From positions 60,349,001-60,413,000 of the forward strand of contig CM073887.1 in the NCBI GenBank assembly GCA_037176705.1: DNA of 64,000 nucleotides, given 5' to 3'. This DNA comes from Molossus alvarezi (taxonomy: Eukaryota > Chordata > Mammalia > Chiroptera > Molossidae). Below, piece by piece: positions 21,671 to 35,469 of this stretch; position 1 is the stretch's first letter, and every line of letters begins with the position of its first letter. The notes beneath the pieces are model-generated. The model was not told the DNA's origin and made no database searches. It saw only the letters and a list, made by a program, of their open reading frames with translations. Both the position numbers and the translations under genes were made by a program.

Positions 21671-22262
21671 AACAAAAAAGCAACTCCTACATGTTATGGC
21701 CAACAGGTAACAAAAATAAATCTAAGGAAAAAGTCACTCTTAAGTTGGTCATCATTAATAAATTGTACCTTTACAACCAGGTGCTTGAGACATGCCTGAT
21801 GCTGAATGTCCAAACTGCTGACCTATAGAATGTCTTCAGATTCCTCCTCCTCTTTATTTGACAAGTTATTGATTTAATGCCTGAGAGCTGCTGGAGGGCA
21901 GAGACCAGCTCTCTGGCACCTGCCCAAAAAGTATTCCACAAATGTCTATTAAATGCATACTGAGAGGCTGTGATAGTTTGTGGGGGCTAGCTCAAACTCA
22001 AGTCCAAGGGCAGCTGTGCTGGCTTCTCTCCATGGAATCATCTTCTCTAAGCTTCAGACCAGAGATTCAGTATTTTCTGCCTTGCAGGGCCTACAGTCTC
22101 TTTCTCACATAGTCTCATCACACCCATGAAAGGGCATGACTATGTGCCAATAAACTTATGGACAATGAAATTTTATTTTCATAGATCATGTATCATGTAA
22201 CATTCATGTATCATGAAATAGTCTTCTTTTGATTTTTTTCAACCATCATAAACGTAAAATTC
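21671..22262. other. Intergenic DNA, no gene seen
   Basis: Average composition, no recognised repeat apart from weak L2/MIR-like words near 21.9 kb (CAAATGTCTATTAAATGCATACTGAG). Confidence 0.4.
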
Positions 22263-22264
22263 TT

Positions 22265-22570
22265 GCTTAGCTATCGGCCAAACGAAAACTACTGCAGTCA
22301 CATATTCCATGGTTCAGTATATATGAAGTGTCCAGAGCTGGCAAATCCATACACAGAAAGCAGATTAGTGGTTGTCAGCGGCTGGGGGAGGGGATGGAGT
22401 GTGACTGCTGATGGGGACAGGGTCTCCTTTTGGGTGATGAAAATGTTTTGGAACTAGATAGAGGTGATGGTTACACAACAATGTGACTACCCTAAATGCC
22501 ACTCAATCTTTCACATTAAAATGGTTAATTTTAACTTATGTGAATTTCACCTTGATAAGAAATTATAAAA
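22265..22570 (+). mobile_element. L1M-type 3' end
   Basis: CAGAAAGCAGATTAGTGGTTGTCAGCGG and TTGGAACTAGATAGAGGTGATGG identify it. AT-rich DNA follows to 22.66 kb. Confidence 0.75.
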
Positions 22571-22744
22571 CACATACATATATACATAATTAACACTAGA
22601 ATATACATAAAATATAAAGAATAATACTATTGATATTTTAAATTATAAGCCAGAGTGGGTCAACTCTTGCTTTAGGTAAGTAAAAGTTGCTAGCAGGAAT
22701 GAAGGGACTCTTCTAGGAAAAGCCCTTACATATGGTGTCTCCTA

Positions 22745-23000
22745 CCTAATCCACATGTAACAAGGCAGGCATTCTCATGCCTCTTTGATGGATGAGGGAC
22801 TAAGGTCCAAAATAAAAAAGCCATTCACTCAAAGTCACTGAGCAAGTGTCAAGGCCAGAAAATGACCTGGGGCTCTTGGTTCAGTGCCCCTGTGATGTCC
22901 ATCACCCACTATGCTGAACAGACCTTCTGTGAGAACTCAATGAGAAAACACAGGGAACTCTTCAATGTAGGGCTTGGCATACAGTAGGTGCTTAATCAAT
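22745..23000 (-). mobile_element. MIR SINE, reverse, with 3' neighbour
   Basis: CATGCCTCTTTGATGGATGAGGGAC and CACTCAAAGTCACTGAGCAAGTGTCAAGGCCAG are reverse MIR core. TTGGCATACAGTAGGTGCTTAATCAATG nearby is a + oriented MIR/L2 tail, so two elements may overlap here. Confidence 0.55.
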
Positions 23001-23876
23001 GTTGTTCCCTCATCTTCTCCAGTCCTCTATGTGAACTAGACTAAAGCAGTCATGTCTGGCTAGTGAGGAGATGATGAGTTTTCCTATGTATCCATCCATC
23101 AGTCATCAACCAGCCCTGCACCTTCCCCACAGTCACTACTTAATTGTTCATAAGCAGTAAGAAAGCCACAGAGACAGCAAGACAGGGGAAAGTGGCCTTT
23201 CTCATTGGGCCTTGGCTCTGAGCACGGCAGCAGCAAGGTGGTGACCTCAATAAGAAGCTCACTTTCAGGGGCATCCCTGCCCGCAGTACTTCCCATCCTC
23301 AAGAAATGCCGAGCTGTCAAACATCTTTGTAACACGGGGAGCCCAGTTTGGCAAGACACTGGGAAGAGTTACGCAAACCTAAGCAGAAACACCCCAATCG
23401 ACGCAGCTGGGAGTCGTTGTCCAGTTGGCGCTGTCATGTGACTGTAATTCCTCTAGAGCACTCATAACTTGTCTTGGAAGCTCAGCTGTATTTTAGGTGA
23501 CGTGTTTTCTTTAGAATTCCTGAGTACTTGCTCTTGGGAGTTGGGCCAAGTGTACACAATAGCTATTTGGGGCGGAACAGCTGGTAATGGGAGAGGCGGT
23601 CTAAACTCAAGAAGAAAAGTGGACAGAAATAAAGGAAACTAGAAAAGGCCAGGACCCAGTTCAAGGAGATTATAAGCTCTCTGTATGGAGAAATGGGCCA
23701 TGTACCTTTTTAGTTTCCTCTCCATGTCCAGCAGAGCATGAAGAGGGAGCTTAATGTTTATTTGTTGCTCAAACTGATAACTTCTGATTCACAAGTTTCC
23801 TGAGCCCTTAAAGACAGCCTGGCAGGAGATGGTAAGTGTAACAACATACATACCATTCATACAAGCCTTTGCCAGT

Positions 23877-23924
23877 GACAGACATCACCAATCAATCACA
23901 GACAGACATCACCAATCAATCACA
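23877..23924. repeat. 24-bp unit duplicated in tandem
   Basis: GACAGACATCACCAATCAAT plus CACA occurs twice without a mismatch at 23877-23900 and 23901-23924. Confidence 0.9.
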
Positions 23925-24830
23925 ACAGTGTTTCCCAGCACTGAATCTGGATGCAATCTCAGAATCTGTACCAGCACAGTACACAAAGCATTATCAATGG
24001 ATTAGACCCAAATGGGAGAGGGGGACAGCAAGGCACAGACACAGAGCCTGTCCCTACCCTTTCAGAACTTACCCATGATACTTAGCACACACCTGGTGTT
24101 TCAGCATCATCAGTTCTCTTACTGATCACATAACCCCTGGAGACGTGCCTTATCCCCTACCTCCCACCCTGCCTCCAGCAGCTGATGAGACAGGCTGCTC
24201 AGAGGCTTCAAAACTTTGACAAGGGTAAGTCACTCTCCCAGTAAGAGGCAGCACTGGGAACTTGACTTCAAGTCCAGAGCCTTTCTCCAACAGCATCATC
24301 ACCTGAGATGTCACTGTGACACACACGCACACCTGTAGGTATGGCCTGGATAGCAGGATGATAGGACCACAGCATGAGAGGGGCCATGCTCCAAGCACCC
24401 TCACCATTGAACACTGAGCTTCTCCCATGATAACCCACCTGGGATCCCCTGTCTGACTCATGCCCTTAATTAGACAGCAAGCATTCTTGAGCATCTACAT
24501 GTGCCATCTCATATCTCACAATGAGGGCTCAGAGAGGTTAGGTGACATGTCCAAGGTCATGCAGCAAAAATGGCAACTAAAATCCATCCTCTTTCCATTC
24601 ATTGGTGACTCTGTGTGTTGGTTTAATTCACTGGGCACTCTGAAGTGTTCACACTGCCCTGGAAGGTCCTGGTGGGTAGCCATCATCCTCGTACCATGCT
24701 TGTTTCAACACCACGTCCACAGCTGGGCTTAGGGAACACAGAGGTGAATCCAGAGAGGCCCCTGCCTTGTGGGGCTTCATGTCTGGAGAGGAAGCCAGGA
24801 AAAAAAGTTGGTTACCATGATACATGAGTT
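23925..24830. other. Intergenic DNA with MIR pieces
   Basis: Reverse MIR words occur at about 24.18-24.29 kb (GTAAGTCACTCTCCCAGTAAGAGGCAG) and at 24.47-24.60 kb (GAGGGCTCAGAGAGGTTAGGTGACATG). No gene is seen. Confidence 0.5.
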
Positions 24831-24834
24831 TTCT

Positions 24835-25205
24835 GGGGAAATCACAACAAACGGACACAAACTGGGTGGCTTAAAACAACAGAAATGCATTCAGGCAATG
24901 CATTTGGTGTTCCTTGCAAGTGGCTCCAGGCAATCTTTGGTGTTCCTGGGCTGTAGCTACATTGCTCTGATCTCTGCCCCTTTCTTCACATGGCTGTCTT
25001 CTCTGTGTTTGCGTCTCTGCGTCTTTTTTCTTATAAGGACCTTTATCATTGGGCTTAGGGCCCATCATAACCCAGGATGATCTCATTTCTAGACCCTCAA
25101 TTACACCTACAAAGACCCTCTTTCCAAATAAGGTCACATTCACAGGTATCAGGGGTTAGGACTTGGACATCTCTTTTGGGGGACATATTCAACCTGTTTC
25201 CCATA
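24835..25205 (-). mobile_element. MLT1-type LTR (ERVL-MaLR), reverse
   Basis: AACAACAGAAATGCATTCAGG, CTTATAAGGACCTTTATCATTGGGC, CAAAGACCCTCTTTCCAAATAAGGTC and GGACTTGGACATCTCTTTTGGGGGAC follow the reverse MLT1 order. Old LTR, no genes. Confidence 0.8.
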
Positions 25206-25624
25206 GTGACACAAAAAGTCCACAGGAGGCTGAACTGAGGAGGAGAAAATGTGGACAACCCTGCAGGAGTGGAGAGCCACTCTGGGGAGTTCTGAGAACC
25301 TGCAAGAGATAGATCCTCTCATTGGCTTGTCCGTCCATCAGTGAATGTCTACTGAGCACCTACTGTGTGCTGGGCTGGGCTTGAAGAGCACATTGGATCC
25401 AATACAGACCTGGCTCCCACCCTCCCCATAGTTCACACACTACTTACTGGGGAATCAGAAAAAAAGCAAAGGGGTGAATAAAAATAATGACCAATGGTGA
25501 AAAGTGCTGTAGAACAAACAAAAAAAGGGGGGTTGGAGAAAGGAACTGTACAGCCTGCAGAAGGCTGGTCGGGTGGGCCTGGGGGCCTGGAAAGCCCACA
25601 CTTAGGCTGAAATGCACAGAAAAT

Positions 25625-26985
25625 GAGGTGAGAACAACCTTTTCAGCAAACGGTCCTGGAACCACAGGTTATGCACATGCAAAAAATAATAATAATAACT
25701 CAAAATGGAGCACTCACCTAAATGTAAAATGCAAACCTATAAATCTTCTAGATGATGACACAGGGGGAAATGGAGCTGACCTTGGGCTTGGCAATGACTT
25801 TTTAGATACAACACCAAAAGCACAATTTGTGAAAGGGAAAATTGATGAGCTGGTCTTCATTAAAATGGAAGACTTCTGCTCTGCCAAAGATAAGCCACAG
25901 ACTGGGAGACAATGTTTGCAAAACACCTATCAGATAAAGAACTGGTGTCCAAAATATACAAAGAACTCTTAAAACTCTATAATAAAACAAACAACCCAAT
26001 TAAAAACTGGGCCAAAGATCTGAACAGACATCTCACTAAAAAAGATATACAGATGGTAAATAAGCCTATGAAAATATGCTCCACATCAGATATCATGGGG
26101 GGACTGCAAGTTAAAACAGCACTGAGATACCACTACACACCTGTTAGAATGATTAAAATATGAAAAACTGACAACACCAAACGCTCTTGAGGATATGGAG
26201 CAACAGGAACCCTCGCAGCTGATCAGAAGGCAAATGATACAGCTACTTGGGAAGACTATTTGGCGGTTTCTTACAAACCTAAACATAGTCTTATCTTACG
26301 ATCCATCAATTGTATTCCTAGGTATTTACTCAATTAATTTGAAAACTTATTTGCAGGCAAAAATCATAAATGTGTATAGCAGCCATATTCAATATATATT
26401 CAATATAGCAACTACTACCCCAAACTGGAAGCAACCAAAAGGTCCTTCAGTAAGTGAATGGATAAACTGTGTTACATCCAGAATCTTACTCAGTGATAAA
26501 AACAAATGAGCTATCAAGACACAAAAAGACACAGAGCAACATTAATGCACATTGCTAAGTGCAAGAAGCCAGTCTGAAAAAGCTACATCCTGTTATGAGT
26601 CCAACCATATAACACTCTGAAAAAGGCAAAACTAGAACCCAGCCAGGGCTTAGGGAGGAGGGAGGATAGAGAGGTGGACGGTGAAATGACTGTGTATTTT
26701 AGTGTTACAGTAGATACATAAACACTGTGCATTGTTCAAACCCTAAATGCACTGTACAATGCAATGAGTGAACCTTAAAAGTACAATGTGGACTTTGGTT
26801 AATAATAATGAATCAATAGTGGCTCTTCAATTGTAACAAATGTACAACACTAACGCAAGATGTTACTGATGGAAAAACTATGTGTGTAAGGGGGGGTTAT
26901 ATGAGAACTCTCTGTACCATATGCTCATTTTTTTTTTCTATAAACTTAACACGGCTCTAAAACAATAAAGTTCATTAGTTAAGGG
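25625..26985 (+). mobile_element. L1 fragment: ORF2 C-terminal part plus 3'UTR
   Basis: The frame runs ...KGKIDELVFIKMEDFCSAKDK... and then shifts to KELLKLYNKTNNPIKNWAKD and ALRYHYTPVRM, the carboxy end of L1 ORF2. It has frameshifts and stops. The 3'UTR continues through GTTATATGAGAACTCTCTGTACC to an AATAAA near 26.96 kb. It is the longest coding-derived L1 piece here and is inactive. Confidence 0.85.
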
Positions 26986-27229
26986 GTGCCGGGGGGAGAT
27001 GAGCCAGAGCCAAGCAAGTGGAAAGTGAGAGGAAGGAACACTTGCTGGTAGACACAGCAAGTACAAAGGCCTGGAGGGGGAAGGTACTTGCCTGGAGGGG
27101 GAAGGTTCTGAGGGTGTTCCAGATCCTGCAAGGAAACTAAGTAGGGAGAGGGTTGGAGTGAGCTGCAGGAGCTGTCAGAGATGGAGAGCACCAAGGCCTG
27201 CAACTGCCTGAGAGTCATACATCTTGGGG

Positions 27230-27345
27230 ACCAGATTCAATTGCCTAAATCTTTCCTTCATTATCATATGGGGAAACTGAGGCTAAGAGAAAGGCAACAA
27301 GAAAAACACTTGAAGAGAGCTCACAGGATGTCATCAGCACTTCCA
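27230..27345 (-). mobile_element. MIR fragment, reverse
   Basis: TCATTATCATATGGGGAAACTGAGGCTAAGAGAAAGGC is the reverse MIR core. Confidence 0.55.
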
Positions 27346-27361
27346 CAAAGAAGAAAGCCTG

Positions 27362-27597
27362 GCCCTGGCCGGTTTGGCTCAGCGGTTAGAGCGTCCGCCT
27401 GCGGTCCGGAGAGACCCGGGTTCGGTTCCTGCTAAGGGCATGTACCTCGGTTGCAGTTTGTCCCCGGCCCTGGTTGGTCGTGCGGGTGGCAGCCACTCGA
27501 TGTGTCCCTTCACGTCGATGTTTCTCTCTCTCTCTCTTACTCTCTCTCCCTCCCACTTTATCTGTACAAAAAAATGGAAAAATGTCCTCGGGTGAGG

Positions 27598-27628
<31 letters not shown>
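27362..27628 (+). mobile_element. Young full-length Ves SINE
   Basis: It keeps intact A and B boxes, the TGTACAAAAAAATGG segment and an uninterrupted A tail of about 31 bases. Its 15-base AAAGAAGAAAGCCTG duplications are perfect (27347-27361 and 27629-27643). It is the best-preserved copy in the window. Confidence 0.95.
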
Positions 27629-27633
<5 letters not shown>

Positions 27634-27644
27634 AGAAAGCCTGT

Positions 27645-27775
27645 GTGAGCCTCACAATATCCCTTTGGGGTAAAGTACTATCGTGGCCTGCATTTCACAG
27701 ATGAGGAAGCCCAGAGAGGCTAAGCACTTGTTCCAGGTCACACAGTGAGGGGTTAGTGGACAAGGCCGACTCTCA
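27645..27775 (-). mobile_element. MIR SINE, reverse
   Basis: GCATTTCACAGATGAGGAAGCCCAGAGAGGCTAAGCAC and CAGGTCACACAGTGAGGGG are the reverse MIR core. Confidence 0.75.
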
Positions 27776-28420
27776 ACCATCACAGTGGCAGCCATAGGGA
27801 ACATGTCTGAGCTGAACTTGAAGCCTCCAGCACCTGGAAAGGCTACAGAGGGGGGTCTCTGCCCCCTTCAGCAACTGTGTCTGGCACTGAAGCACCTCTG
27901 CTGCCCGGCAAATAGAGTTTATCAGCAAGTATATGTCTAATCTACAGTTAAATGAATCACTGTGAGGTGGCACACCTCTGAGGCTCCTTCCAGCTGGGAG
28001 GGTCCAGGATTGTGGGCCCAAAAGAAGTTCCTTGGCATCTGTGCGTGCAAAGGCCAACCCCCGCAGAGGCCCTGGTCTGTGGCACTCCAGCTGCTGTCAG
28101 TGGCAAAGCTCTTCTGTTTCCCAAGGAAGGCTTCCAGGACAGAAACTGCCTGACCTCTCACCCCCTGGCCCAAATGTGGGTTCTGGAGTCAAGAGACCAA
28201 AGCTAGATGTGGGCTCTAAGTCATATCATAAGATGCTACCCCTCCAATATTAATTTGGCTACCCTTTTCTACACGTCTTGACTCACACAACTCCTCCTGG
28301 GTGAGGTTCAAAATTCCACCATCCTCTCTCTCCCGGTCACACATACTCACTCACTTCCTCTCTCCCTCCCCTGCTTTATTTTTCCAAAAGGCCCCATCTC
28401 CAATATACTTATTTTACACA

Positions 28421-28455
<35 letters not shown>

Positions 28456-28933
28456 TTGAGTGGAAGACTCCAAGGGCAGGGGCCTGTATTTACCTTTTGG
28501 ATGCTGTGTTTCCAGTGCCCATACAGTGGTAATGGGAGTGACAATCCCCTGCTAGCAGGGCTATGGTGGGGGGAACCCAGGTGGTATATTTAAGATGCCC
28601 ACCAGGCAGGCTTGTTTCCTGTGCCCCAAACCAGTGCTGCATCTGTGTTGGAGCAGAGACTGTCATCTTGTCTTGAGTCTCTTCATTCATGCAAGTCAGT
28701 GAAATCAGGAGACCTGCCTGCAACAGTAGGACCTAGATTCTCCCAGTACCCTGGTGGGCCTCAGTTTCCCTACTCTGAAGGACTTTCTTGAGAAACAGTG
28801 TCTCCAAGATTGAACATTTTTTGATGTTATCACGCAAGACATTTTGAGGGTGAAGCATAACAATAGGTCAGGGTAGGTGGGCCCCAGAAAATGAGGGGCT
28901 GAGTCTTTCCGGGAAACCCCCACCCTGAGGTCG
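27776..28933. other. KLF2-proximal upstream DNA with a (CA)n run
   Basis: It contains a 38-base (CA)n-type microsatellite at 28416-28453. Otherwise it is non-repetitive and free of young SINEs. It probably carries part of the upstream regulatory region, but no specific element can be proved by eye. Confidence 0.5.
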
Positions 28934-29082
28934 TTGGACCAAATCACCCCATCCACCAAGGATTCTCAGGACCCTTCTGAGGCTGTGGGGTCAATCAAGC
29001 CACCCATCAGGGATTCTGGAGAACTCTCCGAGGATTTGAGGCCCATTCACCTCATCCATCAGGGATCAGGGAGGCCTTGGGG
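28934..29082 (+). repeat. Three ~50-bp degenerate units just upstream of the KLF2 CpG island
   Basis: Units at about 28934-28990, 28991-29041 and 29042-29082 each contain a CAC(C)CCATCCA or CACCTCATCCA word, then a CAAGGAT or CAGGGAT box, then a GAGG-TG-GGG end. The array stops about 270 bases before the MEF2 element. It is not one of the interspersed repeats seen elsewhere in the window. Confidence 0.65.
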
Positions 29083-29344
29083 CCCAGCTCAGAGTCCCAG
29101 GTCACGGATGCCACCCCCGCTCCAGGTCCTCCCCGTCGGTGCGCAGGCGGGAGCCCACGGGGTGCCCCGGGGATCCCTGGGCATCCCGCGGCTGTTGTGG
29201 AGTGCGTGTTGATGCCGTTGCCAAGGAGACACGCGGGGGCGGGCCCGGGCAGGGGGCGCGGCCTGGTGGCGCACGAGGGGCCAGCCGGCCAGCCAGCGGC
29301 GCAGGGCCCTGGCGGCCGCAGTGGCCAGGGCCGCCGCCGCCCGC

Positions 29345-29557
29345 CAGCTTATATACCGCGGCTAAATTTAGGCTGCGCCCGGAGTTCGTCCCCATCCGGG
29401 ACGCGTTTCCGCCGCCGCTGCCTTGGCCCAGCCCCCGCGCGCGCGCCTTGTCTATAAGGCTTGGGCGGGCCCGACCGCGGCCCGCAGAGCCGTCCCCGCC
29501 CGCCTGCGCCCCACCAGTCGCTCACCGGTGTCCGAAAGCGCGTCTCGGGTCCCGGCC
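29345..29557 (+). promoter_or_regulatory. KLF2: KLF2 core promoter and 5'UTR
   Basis: A TTATATACCGCGG stretch (29349-29361) is followed at once by CTAAATTTAG (29362-29371), a MEF2-type site. The KLF2 promoter is known to be driven by MEF2 downstream of the MEK5/ERK5 pathway, so this is the expected flow- and statin-responsive element. About 80 bases on is a TATA-like TCTATAAGG (29451-29459). A start site near 29480-29490 would leave a 5'UTR of about 70-80 bases before the ATG at 29558. The region is very GC rich. The motifs are read directly; the start site is inferred from TATA spacing. Confidence 0.85.
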
Positions 29558-31452
<1,895 letters not shown>

Positions 31453-31922
31453 CCTGGACGCCCCTGCCCACTCGCGCGCGGCCGTGGCGGGTCCCACGCG
31501 CCAGGCGCAGCCCCCTCCCAAACTGTGACTGGTATTTATTGGGCTGAAGGACCGGGCTGGGCACAGCATGGCCACCGACGACAATGCCGCCGCCCTGGCC
31601 CCCATCAGAGACTGAAGGCCCGGTGGGAGAAGACCACCATCCTCCTTGACGAGTTTTGTTTTCAAAATGGTGCAATAATTAAGTGTCGTCTTCCCCCCAC
31701 CGGGTCTACACTAGAGGATCGAGGCTTGATGCCTTGTGAAAAATACAGCCTTAATTAGTACTGTCTCAAACATTTTTTAAAATATTGTACATAGTGACTG
31801 TGACAGATATTGTATTACTGTAAATAAGGAGACAGGTAGGCATTGGCTGCCTGATTCATTTTTATAAGACTTTTGCTGGGTTTTGTTTTTTTATTATTAT
31901 TAAAAATGTTTTGCATCTTTTT
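31453..31922 (+). other. KLF2: KLF2 3'UTR with poly(A) signal
   Basis: The sequence after the TAG stop turns AT rich. It contains a TATTTATTG element at about 31531-31539 and several short A/T runs that fit the known instability of KLF2 mRNA. An ATTAAA signal at 31899-31904 is followed about 15 bases later by a T-rich stretch, so cleavage probably falls near 31.92 kb. The end is inferred from the signal, not from transcript data. Confidence 0.7.
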
Positions 31923-33073
31923 TAAAAAAAAATCACAGCGCTGGTCTGGCTGCTTGAAAGCTGGGGGCTCGGGACACTTGGAAAAGGCTGAGGGAAACAG
32001 GCAGCTTTGATGAAGGACAGCCTGGCAGAGGGGTTGGGGGTGAAAGTGGGTCCTGCCCTGCCAGCACCCAGCTTCCAGGAACGTGTGGGTTTTTCTATAA
32101 ATTTAAACACTGCATTTTAGGATTGAGGAAGAGCTATATTAAGGTTGTTCCCTGAGCCAAAAATTGCCTCCTTTCCTCCGGGGCTGGGGAAAGTGCTGGT
32201 CCCACTGACGTGTCCTCCTCTGGGCTGATCAAAGCCTCACCTACTTCTGAAACTTCTGAGGTTTTAGCCAGACTTCTGGAGTGTGCAGACTTTCTTGGGG
32301 ATGAGGGGACAAAATGTTAAGTTTCTAACATGCTTTACCTTTTACTAGTCTTGCCTTTAAGCAGGACTGTTTTTTTAAGGAAGGAATTCCCCATCTTGTT
32401 AGGAAAAAACGAAATCCACACTAAGCATGGTGGGTGCTCTTTTTCCAGATGGGGAAACTGAGGCCCAGAGAGGTAGCTAGGAGTGATGGCAATCTGGTGC
32501 TAGCTGATCTGACTGCTTTCCAGGGATCCCCAAACCCCACAAGAGGGGATCGGAGGATTTCTGAAGTAACCCACCTGTTACTGGCATTGGAGGGACATGA
32601 ATCCATCCCTGCAGGTGCCCTTGTGTGAAGAAGTCACATCAAAGCCTTCGTGGATGGAGGTGGCCACTCCAGAAACCCACCTTGTAAGGAAGAGGCAACA
32701 CCTACCTGCCTTCCACTCCAAATGTCTCAGTTGAGCGAGGAGGTGCTTCTCCCTGACAGATTGCCCTGCAACCCCTCATCTTCCCGGTTCTCAGGGCCCT
32801 GGGTGGGTAACCATGGCCACCAACAGTTGCAGAAGTATTTTCCAGAAAGTGAAAATAGCTCATAGGCATCACCCATTTTAAAACACTCTCGCCCACTGTG
32901 ACAGAGACTGGGATTTCCTCCCTCCCTCCATCCTTCCTCCCCCTCACCCCCCAGGGCAGCCCTGGAAACAGCTGAGAGTGTTTGGTAATCCAAAAAAGCA
33001 GAAATGGGAGATGACAATCTGATTCATCCTTCTCAAGTAAATAACCTGGCCCCACTTCCGCTGGTGAGAAAGG

Positions 33074-33104
<31 letters not shown>

Positions 33105-33560
33105 GCACGCATGCCTCTTATACCCTCTTTCTCTGCAGCTTTTGCAAAACCTGTTCCAGAGCAAGACAGTGACCCCTCAACCTTTAGAAATGCCCCTCTT
33201 TGCTCAGAGCTGGTTTCAGAGGCACTGGGGACAGAAGAAAGACAAGAAATTTTCAGTCATTTTCAGTAGGATCTCCAGTCTTTCCTGTTGGGTTTCTGCT
33301 TACTTGAAAACAGCTCCCAGGTGTCCACTTGCCCCCCAGGCCTCTGAGTCCAATGAAAGGTCAGTTGTGATGGGACTGAAGTTGCTGAGTTTCTGTTTCC
33401 TGAGTGCCTCCAACTGATAGAACAGAAAGTGTCGCAGGCCAGCACAGCTGTCCGGTTCAGCCAGTGACTCTCCTCCAGGCAAAGGGCCTTTAACACTGAT
33501 TGAAGCAGAGATAGCCCTCCCTATTTCGTCTGCCCCTTGTTTGAAACTATGGTGTCACAT
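31923..33560. other. Repeat-poor DNA just downstream of KLF2
   Basis: A reverse MIR lies at about 32.44-32.60 kb (CCAGATGGGGAAACTGAGGCCCAGAGAGG) and a (GT)n run at 33074-33103. The rest shows no interspersed repeat. No coding gene is seen; the frames on both strands have no recognisable domain. Confidence 0.55.
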
Positions 33561-33564
33561 TTCA

Positions 33565-33990
33565 TCTAGATGAGTGGTTCTCAACCAGTGGCAACCCAGT
33601 CTGGAGAGATTTTGGTTATCACACTGGGGCGAGGGTGGGGGGTGCTTTGGGCATCTAGTAGGCAAGGGCTGGGAACACTACAAAAACATTCTAGCCCAGC
33701 GGTGTGGCTCAGTGGTTGAGCATCGACCCAGGCACCAAGAGGTCGCCGGTTTGATTCCTGGTCAGGGCACATGCCCAGGTTGTGGGCCTGATCCCCAGTG
33801 GGGGGCATGCAGGAGGCGGCCAATCGATGTTCTCTCTCATCGATGTTTCTATCTCTCCTTCTTCCTTCCTCTCTCTAAAAATGAATAAAGAAAAAAAAAA
33901 TAAAATAAAAAAACATTCTAGAATGCACAGGGAAGTCCCCACCACATAAGATGATCAGGCTCCATATGTGAACAGTGAGTGCCAAGGGTG
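33565..33990 (+). mobile_element. MER5A-like hAT MITE split by a SINE
   Basis: GAGTGGTTCTCAACCAGTGGC, CTGGAGAGATTTTGGTTATCACACTGG and, after the SINE, TTCTAGAATGCACAGGGAAGTCCCC follow MER5A order. Confidence 0.75.
33695..33907 (+). mobile_element. Ves-related SINE, GTGTGGCTCAGTGGTTGAGCATCG subtype
   Basis: B box GGTTTGATTCCTGG and GGGCACATGCCCAGGTTGTGGGC are clear. It sits between AAAAACATTCTAG duplications (33682-33694 and 33909-33921) inside the MER5A. Confidence 0.9.
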
Positions 33991-34904
33991 AGAAATCTGC
34001 TCTGGTTCCTAAAAGATCATCATCCTTCGCTGCTTTTATGAGCAAGGAGGTGGCCCTGTCCCAGAAGCAAGCTTCCACGTCAGATGCCTCCTGGAGAAAA
34101 GTGTTGATATAACCTCACAGTTGGGCCCAGTCTCAGAACCTGAACGCTTTTCCTTCCCATGAATGAAGTCCTGGAGTCCATTTGAGAAAATGATAAATAT
34201 CAAAAGAAAAAATATTCACCCTGTACGCTGCAACCCAATTCCAATCACAGTTGTGGAGGGAGGGGTTGCCAGTCAGTGCTTGAATTGCTTTCACATGGCT
34301 GTGATTACTAATGTAAAACCTTTTGGTTTTTTCCAGACGAGGTTAAAACCATTTTTCCATGTTTTTGTTTTGTTTCTCCTCCGTGACATGTTTTTATTAT
34401 CTTTTTAAATGGCTGCGTAATATTCCAATTAGACATGCCAGGAATTGCTTGTACAAACAAGCACTGAGCATATATATATACACTTGACCATGTTTCAGAT
34501 TGTCCTGGGGTGGGGGTGGGGAGGAAGGATTAGAAGGGATGAAGGTTATTTGAGGATGGGGGCTTTGAGCAACACCAAAATGATCTCTCAAGAGTGAGTC
34601 CAGTGATGAGGGTAGCCTACAGGAGCTGTTTTTCTGTAGGAGTTTCCTGTATGTCGGGGAGCCCCAGCATCCTGCCAGATTGTGTGGTGTGAAGTGGGAG
34701 AGGGAGAGCTGTCAAGGGGTAAGGTGAGACCCAGTACATGCCTGACTCAGCACCCTGCCCCCTCAGCAAAGCTGAGTTAGCAACCAGGCCTGCCAGCGCC
34801 CAGGGGATTCCAAAGGCAACCAGCAGAGATGGCTCATGAAGGCACCAGAGCCCGGCAGCTCCCCCCACATGGCCTGGACACACACTGAGCTGGTGTGTGC
34901 CATT

Positions 34905-35090
34905 TGGGGCCAGATCCTCCTCTGGGGTGGGGCGTCCTGTGCACTGCAAGATGTTGAGCAGCATCCTTGGCTCCCACCTGCTCGATGCCAGCAGTACCCA
35001 TCCCCCAAGTTGTGACAACCAAAAATGTCTCTAGATATGGCTGTGTGCCCTGGAAACAGAATCACCCTAGATTGACAACCACTGGGTTAG
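34905..35090 (-). mobile_element. MER5A-like MITE, reverse
   Basis: GTCCTGTGCACTGCAAGATGTTGAGCAGCATCC, CCCAAGTTGTGACAACCAAAAATGTCTC and TAGATTGACAACCACTGG are the reverse order. Confidence 0.75.
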
Positions 35091-35469
35091 GGGTTCTGTG
35101 GAAACCTAAGTGACTTTGCTTCTGTGACTGTCCGACTAAGGGCCTGAGATGCTGCACATATGTAAGAACATAGACTGATCCTCTTTGTTTTAATGTACCT
35201 ATGACATTAGCATAGCAAGCAGATATTTCTACTTGTGTGGTGGGGGAGGGGAATGCCATGGAAGTATGTGATAATTTCTAGTGTATGTATTTTCAACGCA
35301 TAGCAATTTTTTCAAATTATATATATATATAAAAAAAAGAACACACAGAGAGGAGGTGACTCACAGACACTGGGAATCACCCTGGTTTATGCCATCAAAC
35401 TCATCAGAATTTATTCTAGGGACTTAAATCAGATTTTTCCCAAATAACTAACCCAGCATTTTTGCCCTT

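Noticed and set aside
26195..26509. 104-codon + strand frame as a separate gene
   Set aside because: It is the tail of the L1 ORF2 fragment at 25.6-26.5 kb.
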